A DNA stretch of 64,000 nucleotides from Elmis aenea. Taxonomy: Eukaryota; Arthropoda; Insecta; Coleoptera; Elmidae. Shown here one piece after another: positions 60,601 to 64,000 of the stretch (positions are counted from its first letter, which is position 1; each line of letters begins with the position of its first letter). Below the pieces are notes generated by a model. The model was not told the DNA's origin, did no database searches, and saw only the letters and a program-made list of their open reading frames with translations. A program made the position numbers and the translations under genes. The stretch spans positions 13,170,575 to 13,234,574 of the forward strand of contig OX393576.1 of NCBI GenBank assembly GCA_947652605.1. The letters run 5' to 3'.

Positions 60601-63600
60601 AAATATTCCTATAATTATGTAAGCAAATAAACTTACATTGAATGTGAGAATTAATCATTCTCTGCGCGTAGTTGGAGGGAAAAGTAAGAGATACAGTATT
60701 ATTTGGAGTAACAACACCTATTACACCATCTGGTGACATTAATTTTGTACCAGGTGCCATTGGTCGACCCATAGCTGCGGCCTGCTGAACCTATAATATT
60801 AAAACACTTTCACTACACATTGTCTTAATCGAATATTAGTGCAGTTATTTTACGACTTTCAGTGAATCTGAATCAGCCAAAAAAGAAAGAAATTGAGTTA
60901 AATAGGGTGAAGTCATACAGGGATGCGCAAAAGTATGGAAACAGTCAAATATCTAGAACACTATTGCAGATATAACAATGAAATTTTCTATCTGACCATT
61001 ATGGTATTTTTCGGATTCGATGAAAATATTAAGGTTGCAATACGACTTCCGGTTCAACCGGAAATGGACTCAAACTTTGAAATTTTAAATAGAACACTCT
61101 GTATATTTTTACATTTTTGGATTCCTCTTAAAATTTTTTTTAAAAAATGTATGTTATATGGGCCTAAAGTCAACTGTTTTCGTAAAATTTACATTTTTGT
61201 GAAAATTTTGAGCGATACTGCACTTTAAATTTTTTCGAACATTAAAGTGATTTAAAAAGGCAGTAGAATTTCGTTTGAAAATTAGATTGACAATAGATTA
61301 TTTAACACTTTGCACTAGCTACATTTTTAAAATATTATACAGGCTGTTTTTTATGCTTGAAAAAACCCATGAAACTTTAAACGATCTCATTTTTCTTAAA
61401 TACAACCCCCTGTATATTTTTACAGTCTTGTAGAAAATTTGATTGTCTTTTAAAATCATTAACCATGTTTTATACCAAAAGCTAATATTTTTCGAGTTAT
61501 CTCGATTTTATTGTAAATTATTCCGGCAACTTAATATTTTCGAGTAGGCCATGAAGTTTGACAGCGGTAATTTTGAAACAATTGAAAGATAAAAACAAGA
61601 AAATGGTAATATTATCTTTTCCTTTCGAATTTTCGAAATTTCTTGTAATGTAGATGTAATTTTACCAATCTTACGTTTATATCGAGATTTCTTATCAGGG
61701 CCACAATAGTTTTCATATAATTGATTTTGATCGCTTGCAAAGTCCTAATAACCGATTGATAATGTATTGAGTACGCGAAAGGAACGCTGATTAAACAAAA
61801 GTCACTGGCCAATCTTATCTTTAAATTTAAAAAACCGGGTAGGGTTGTAACCGTTTCCGGTTGAACCGAAAATCATACTGATGAAACAAAAAATTAGTTC
61901 ATAGGATTTAGTAATTGTCCCATCACACTAGTCCAATGAATAAATGCATAATTTTAAGAAACCTCGATTTAAACGTAAAAATGGTAAAATTACATCTACA
62001 TTTTTAGAAATGTCGAAAATAAGTGAGGAAAAGGTAATATTATAACTTCCTTGTTTTTATCTTTCAATTGTCTCCAAAATACCGCTGTCTACCTTCATAG
62101 CCTACTCGAAAATATTATGTTGCCCTAATAATTTACAATAAAATCGCGATATCTCGTAAAATATCAGTTAAGGTATAAAACATGGTTAATGTTTTTGAAA
62201 GACAATCAAATTTTCTACAAGACTGTGTAAAAATATACAGGGTGTTGTATTTAAGAAAAATGAGTTATCAATGTTTAAAGTTTCACGGGTTTGTTCAAGC
62301 ATAAAAAACACCCTGTATAATATTTTAAAAATGTAGCTAGTGCAAAGTGTTAAATAATCTATTGTCAATCTAATTTTCAAACGAAATTCTACTGCCTTTT
62401 TAAATAACTTTAATGTTCGAAAAAATTGAAAGTGCTATATCGCTCAAAATTTTCACAAAAATGTAAATTTTACGAAAACGGTTGACTTTAGACCCACATA
62501 ACCTATTACATTTTTTAAAGTAAATATTAAGAGGAATCCAAAAATGTAAAAATATACAGGGTGTTCCATTTAAAATTTTAAAGTTTGAGTCCGTTTCCGG
62601 TTGAACCGGAAGTCGTTTTGCAACCTTAATATTTTCATCGAATCCGAAAAATACCAAAACGGTCAGATACAAAATTTTATTGTTATATCTGCAATATTGT
62701 TCCAGATATTTGTCTGTTTCCATACTTTTGCGCATCCCTGTATATGCGATATGCACGCATAAAATTCAGACACACCAATTTAAATAATTAAACGCATGAA
62801 AAAGACTGACAAACAGTAAAAATAAAAGGTGAAGACACTTGATTTATAAACGGCGCCGTTATAACAAATGGTCGTTAAGCGATAGTCGCCACTGAGAGAT
62901 ACTAAAGTATATTACACTTTGATCGACCAACTTCAAAAAACCGATGGAGTTAACAGTAATTTACCTGTTGCAGCATTTGTTGATGCATCTGTTGTTGTGG
63001 AGTAATTTGAGCTTGCCCTAGGGTGGGTGCTTGTGTAGACATAATACTCTGTGGTTGCGATACAGCCAACGGTGGCGGCTGCAAAGTACCCGGTGCAGTA
63101 GAAGTTGCCACTCTAACACCCATAGGTTCAGTTTTTATCGTTTTACCACTACTTACAGTAACAGCTGTGGTGGTTTGCGGTGTTACCGGTTTGGGTAAGT
63201 TACTGCAATACAATAAACGATTTCAGCATTTCATGTTATTCACTGTGTGCAAAATTAATAAATGTTCCTTGATATTTACTTCACGAATGCACAATTCCAA
63301 CTATAACTCGCCATTTTGCAATTGTCAAAACAATGGGGAATCACAGCCAACTGTTATGTAAATAAACAATATAGCAACATGTGACTTAAGTTACACTGTG
63401 ATTATCAATTGTTGTACTGAAACTTTATACACGTTTTGTTATTTTGCACTGCTGAGGTATTATGATAACATTTAACTAAATATACAACAGATATTTATAT
63501 TTAGATAAATACTAGCACAATAGTTTTCAACAAAACCAATAAATTTTTAGTACATGAAAACTATTATGCTTAATGCTTAACACGTTCACTGACCATGAGT

Positions 63601-64000
63601 CACATGTAACTCTTGACGAGTGTTCATTTTCATGAAGATATGTGACTTGCTTGAGATGTTGTGAATATCAACATAACCGTGCAGTTAAAGGCCCTGAAAT
63701 GGTTGTCATAAGTAAAAGAGGGTTATCTGAAGCTTATTGAGCAAATATTTTGTATCACATATGACTCATGAACGTCTTCTTTACGTAACTCCAAAAATAA
63801 TTTAATATGTTACGTCTTTATTATTAAAGTATGTGGACGTGCAAAGTTAGATTAAAAAAAATAAATTCATGGACAGTTAACGTGTTTACTTTCATTAATG
63901 GTTTATTGACATGGTGTTTGTGAATTTTCCCCTAAATGTGCTAATAAGCAATACAAATGTTCACCATAAATAATTGACTAACCTGATTCTACTGTTTTTC
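30598..64000 (-). CDS. trr: KMT2C/D (trithorax-related) H3K4 methyltransferase, C-terminal part, 16 exons
   Basis: A nuclear histone H3 lysine-4 methyltransferase of the COMPASS-like family that marks enhancers and works with WDR5/RbBP5/Ash2L and UTX. Sixteen exons on the minus strand join in phase. From the Ser codon split between the first two exons the frame runs exactly 3,496 residues to TAA. Order in that numbering: Gln/Pro-rich N-terminal part, coiled coil (about 434-490), a 2,188-residue exon with poly-Gln and an LLKQLLQ nuclear-receptor box (about 2231), extended PHD finger (about 2985-3089), FYRN (about 3129-3183), FYRC (about 3185-3270), WIN motif with Arg 3294, SET (about 3357-3473), post-SET to 3496. 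The 5' end lies beyond the window. Drosophila splits this gene into trr and Lpt; whether this species does cannot be seen here. Nearly every long intron holds foldback elements. Confidence 0.95.
31183..31935. mobile_element. Foldback element, 753 bp, nested
   Basis: The ends CAGGGTGGCTGATTTTTCAT and its inverse have TA on both sides. Near the loop an ATG at about 31584 starts [14 protein letters not shown], a transposase-like N-terminal stub that then runs directly into the second arm. Confidence 0.85.
32338..32662. repeat. Near-perfect 150-bp-arm palindrome
   Basis: The arm beginning GCAGCTATAGTATATCTCAA is repeated inverted up to TTGAGATATACTATAGC-like sequence at 32645-32662. The loop is only about 20 bp, so the DNA or RNA would form a long hairpin. 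Confidence 0.85.
32690..34192. repeat. Tandem array, five copies of a unit of about 302 bp
   Basis: The marker GTGCAATAAATGG recurs at 32991, 33294, 33597 and 33899, giving periods of 303, 303 and 302 bp; the first copy starts at the foldback end. Copies differ by only a few bases (for example GTCGGTGC versus GTTGGTGC). Confidence 0.92.
34685..34826. mobile_element. Palindromic MITE-like element, 142 bp
   Basis: ATGGTGCCTGTCCACGTGAG is repeated inverted at the right end, and the inner parts pair as well (GCAGCGTCGCCAAGGATACA against its inverse). It is much richer in GC than its host. No target duplication is obvious. Confidence 0.75.
35780..35962 (-). CDS. trr: KMT2C/D exon: central SET core
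   Basis: 61 codons, phase 0 at both ends. It contains [12 protein letters not shown], then [13 protein letters not shown], the NHSC motif that binds the methyl donor and forms the active site, then [11 protein letters not shown]. Confidence 0.97.
35963..36910 (-). other. KMT2C/D intron
   Basis: AT-rich intron with no element recognised with confidence. Confidence 0.6.
36911..37040 (-). CDS. trr: KMT2C/D exon: N-terminal SET
   Basis: Encodes [18 protein letters not shown] and [10 protein letters not shown], the first SET strand and donor-binding loop. It is separated from the preceding exon by a 59-bp intron (37041-37099). Confidence 0.96.
37100..37394 (-). CDS. trr: KMT2C/D exon: end of FYRC, WIN motif and pre-SET
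   Basis: After the FYRC tail comes [12 protein letters not shown], whose Arg is the WDR5-binding residue of the WIN motif. The lead-in to SET ([15 protein letters not shown]) ends the exon. Confidence 0.95.
37465..38967. mobile_element. Foldback element, 1.5 kb (family G)
   Basis: The left end is TAGGGTTATTGAAATTCGAG and the right end is its near inverse ending CACCCTG then TA; the first base of the left end has decayed. The arms pair for more than 600 bp. At the loop, minus-strand codons from an ATG at 38400 read [20 protein letters not shown] before a stop at 38296, a transposase-like stub. Confidence 0.82.
39083..40355 (-). CDS. trr: KMT2C/D exon: extended PHD finger, FYRN and most of FYRC
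   Basis: 424 codons. The C2HC pre-PHD begins [20 protein letters not shown] and runs through [11 protein letters not shown]; the PHD half has [13 protein letters not shown] and [18 protein letters not shown] residues include [24 protein letters not shown], and [20 protein letters not shown]. Confidence 0.96.
40515..40738 (-). CDS. trr: KMT2C/D exon: Cys-rich segment before the ePHD
   Basis: 74 codons plus split ends, with CKHCDVVI and [12 protein letters not shown], a conserved Cys-rich patch of the family. The exon junctions are in phase. Confidence 0.9.
40878..42844. mobile_element. Chimeric foldback complex with a transposase C-terminal stub
   Basis: The outer ends (CAGGGTGAGTCACGACGGAC at left, GAGAACCCTG at right) are not inverse copies. 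The arms 41384-41610 and 42179-42413 do pair, as do inner blocks near 41620 and 41940. At 41751-41834 the plus strand reads [12 protein letters not shown], then [13 protein letters not shown] and a stop, resembling the C-terminus of a mariner-like transposase. The arms belong to the same family as 60918-62740. Confidence 0.75.
42946..43216 (-). CDS. trr: KMT2C/D exon
   Basis: 90 codons plus one base, containing [20 protein letters not shown] and [15 protein letters not shown]. It is conserved in the family but carries no named domain that I recognise. Confidence 0.9.
43267..49830 (-). CDS. trr: KMT2C/D giant exon: Gln/Pro/Ser-rich region with LxxLL box
   Basis: 6,564 bp, 2,188 codons. The acceptor is after ATGAAG at 49831 and the exon opens with EYRNKQQ, continuing the coiled coil of the previous exon. 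Poly-Gln and QxQ runs fall at about residues 683-793. Many SPMxxRSP repeats follow, then acidic blocks and a long Ser/Thr-rich disordered stretch. LLKQLLQ at 44575-44601 is an LxxLL nuclear-receptor box. A basic segment ([11 protein letters not shown] and [19 protein letters not shown]) lies near 43830-43990. Confidence 0.97.
49973..50131 (-). CDS. trr: KMT2C/D exon: coiled coil
   Basis: 53 codons, phase 0 at both ends. It begins [20 protein letters not shown] and ends MLIQ, a charged heptad-like helix. Confidence 0.93.
50194..50540 (-). CDS. trr: KMT2C/D exon: Pro-rich then helical
   Basis: Encodes [20 protein letters not shown], then [10 protein letters not shown] and [20 protein letters not shown]. 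It ends KLRKVRK and is continuous with the coiled-coil exon. Confidence 0.93.
50600..50831 (-). CDS. trr: KMT2C/D exon
   Basis: Contains [19 protein letters not shown] and [15 protein letters not shown], the family-typical [11 protein letters not shown] element. Phase 0 start, one-base end. Confidence 0.92.
51380..51992. mobile_element. Foldback element family B, right part degenerate
   Basis: The left end is CAGGGTGTTTCTTAAGTATT. Arms at about 51716-51768 and 51940-51990 pair. It shares GTTTCCCATAGTA and ACCTTCACAGGGGGCTG with 13188-13582. Located in a KMT2C/D intron. Confidence 0.65.
52686..52811 (-). CDS. trr: KMT2C/D exon: Met/Pro/Leu-rich, symmetric 126 bp
   Basis: 42 codons, phase 0 at both ends, beginning [18 protein letters not shown] and ending RRPLLLQ before GTGAGA. 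Because it is in-frame at both borders it could be skipped without a frameshift, so it is a cassette-exon candidate. Confidence 0.75.
52812..53334 (-). other. KMT2C/D intron, unique part
   Basis: AT-rich intron sequence with no element recognised. Confidence 0.5.
54851..55081 (+). pseudogene. Tigger-type transposase fragment
   Basis: The frame contains [20 protein letters not shown], parallel to [17 protein letters not shown] of the intact transposase nearby (first catalytic Asp region), and then ends early. Only the segment around the first catalytic Asp remains. Confidence 0.7.
55140..55745. mobile_element. Foldback element family F, 606 bp
   Basis: The ends CAGCGTCATTCAAAAAGTCT and the exact inverse have TA on both sides. 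The arms share TTAAAAAATAAAAATT blocks. It is a relative of 32671-35234 without the tandem expansion. Confidence 0.87.
55868..58130 (-). mobile_element. Tigger/pogo-like element with complete transposase, 2.26 kb
   Basis: The ends CAGTGGAATCTCTCATAGGC and an imperfect inverse (CAGTGAAATCTCCCTTAACG) are flanked by TA at 55866-55867 and 58131-58132. Sub-terminal GTCCGCTTATAGGAGGTGTC-type motifs recur at both ends. It carries one gene. Confidence 0.9.
56189..57763 (-). CDS. Tigger/pogo-family DDE transposase, intact ORF
   Basis: 524 residues from the ATG at 57763 ([20 protein letters not shown]); the frame also runs ten codons further upstream without an ATG. Layout: an N-terminal psq-type helix-turn-helix (about residues 5-55, with [17 protein letters not shown]), a CENP-B-type second DNA-binding domain (about 70-135, with [12 protein letters not shown]), then the DDE catalytic domain with [17 protein letters not shown] and [12 protein letters not shown] carrying the three acidic residues. 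The C-terminal part is acidic. No stop or frameshift interrupts it, so the enzyme may be functional, cutting at its element's ends and inserting at TA. Family members have also been domesticated repeatedly (CENP-B, jerky), but here the gene still sits between terminal repeats, so it is a transposon. Confidence 0.92.
   Translation of the reverse strand: MAPKRRMLTLREKLEVIEIYDKEKLSVRNLATRFDIGKTQASEIIKHREKLQNRVISNINPEQKRGFFKAEGLNIDRLTYEWFAKARNKNIPLSGPIIRSKAKEIGERLGYENFSASSGWLEKFRIRHNITFRSISGEAASVDPADVASFKDNLPVVLKKYEARDIYNADETGLFFRALPDKTFALKGEKCVGGKMAKERLTVLHCANMAGEKEKLLVIGKSARPRAFKKLDLCLLPVTWFSNKKSWMTTDIMSEWLKQFDRKMVAQKRKILLFLDNAASHPKDLKLRNIKIVFLPPNTTALCQPLDQGVIKTFKVCYRSLILKHILAKMDTVTNANELVKSINVLEAVYFINTAWQQVSSATIYNCFTKAGFRHENRAIADNDDDFDADDELPLSKIADMYRMMQRVHQHVDPDEFINVDQNLLMEDDQIELFLPEVANEEVESEDDSSKVGNDDEIECELKTYSDALETVTKLKLFSLKNSDAIGFEKLSVLEMHFSQNLVQRETRQSSIMEYFFLKGKSVH
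59106..59841. mobile_element. Foldback element, 736 bp (family I), with a transposase start stub
   Basis: The ends CCGGGTGATTCAGTTAAGAC and its near inverse have TA on both sides. At 59510 an ATG opens [20 protein letters not shown], the style of an N-terminal helix-turn-helix of mariner-like insect transposases, and stops after 24 codons where the second arm begins. Confidence 0.85.
60376..60575 (-). CDS. trr: KMT2C/D exon: Pro-rich
   Basis: Encodes [20 protein letters not shown], then a proline run (nine consecutive Pro) and PYPGSSSQ before GTATGT. Phase-consistent with its neighbours. Confidence 0.85.
60637..60790 (-). CDS. trr: KMT2C/D exon
   Basis: 51 codons plus one base: [20 protein letters not shown] then [20 protein letters not shown]. 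Splice sites TTATAG and GTAAGT. Confidence 0.87.
60918..62740. mobile_element. Foldback element, 1.8 kb (family H)
   Basis: The ends CAGGGATGCGCAAAAGTATG and its exact inverse have TA on both sides. The arms of about 700 bp pair closely (TTCCGGTTGAACCGGAA is itself palindromic in each arm). The loop (about 61650-61960) is unpaired and encodes nothing that I recognise with confidence. Confidence 0.87.
62965..63202 (-). CDS. trr: KMT2C/D exon: Gln/Pro/Thr-rich
   Basis: 79 codons with [26 protein letters not shown] and a Gln-rich end ([11 protein letters not shown]). IKTEP is a sumoylation-like consensus. Splice sites TTGCAG and GTAAAT. Confidence 0.85.
63581..63884. mobile_element. piggyBac-like MITE, about 304 bp
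   Basis: The left end CACGTTCACTGACCATG after TTAA is matched inverted at the right by CATGGACAGTTAACGTG before TTTA. The TTAA-type flanks point to piggyBac integration, with the right copy mutated. Located in a KMT2C/D intron. Confidence 0.5.
63983..64000 (-). CDS. trr: KMT2C/D exon cut by the window edge
   Basis: A minus-strand donor (CAG then GTTAGT at 63982) leaves a two-base overhang that fits the next exon's one-base start (Ser codon). Only 18 bp are visible, so the call rests on phase. Confidence 0.5.

Noticed and set aside
61612..61812. 66-codon minus-strand frame in the loop of the family H foldback
   Set aside because: No clear similarity to the transposase stubs of other loops; left unannotated.

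Overview
The window is a piece of an intron-rich, AT-rich animal genome, almost certainly an insect; a beetle is my guess from the repeat style, and the sequence does not prove it. I find four protein-coding genes, assembled exon by exon from splice sites, reading phase and conserved motifs. Most of the rest is transposable-element DNA.

Layout. (1) About 1-5,100: repeat-rich DNA with remnants of two hAT transposons (one with a perfect 8-bp target duplication) and a foldback element. (2) 5,942-16,239, + strand: five exons of an alpha-carbonic anhydrase (CA-1); its first exon was not found, and its third intron carries a stack of nested elements. (3) 18,479-22,534, - strand: a two-exon MYCBP-associated-protein gene. 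(4) 22,703-27,414, + strand: a second alpha-carbonic anhydrase (CA-2). It is head to head with MYCBPAP across 168 bp and carries one apparent frameshift. (5) 30,598-64,000, - strand: the C-terminal 3,496 codons of a KMT2C/D (trithorax-related) histone H3K4 methyltransferase in 16 exons, running off the right edge. It has Q/P-rich regions, an LxxLL box, an extended PHD finger, FYRN/FYRC, a WIN motif, SET and post-SET.

Repeats. The dominant class is a set of long foldback (arm-loop-arm) elements, 0.6-4.8 kb. Most begin CAGGG and end CCCTG, and most are flanked by TA, which fits Tc1/mariner-type integration. Several keep a short transposase start or end stub at the loop, so they look like internally deleted derivatives of larger DNA transposons. 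They are nested inside each other, most strikingly at 53,337-59,087. There a foldback in a KMT2 intron holds a Tigger/pogo-like element, which holds another foldback and a foldback arm. That arm is split by a second Tigger element with an intact DDE transposase ORF. The SET domain itself is interrupted by an intron filled with a 4.8-kb nest of foldbacks and a five-copy 302-bp tandem array.

How the genes relate. The two carbonic anhydrases are probably old tandem paralogues that hydrate CO2, with MYCBPAP lying between them on the other strand. MYCBPAP and CA-2 may share a bidirectional promoter. The KMT2 gene is unrelated in function (enhancer H3K4 monomethylation) and converges on CA-2.
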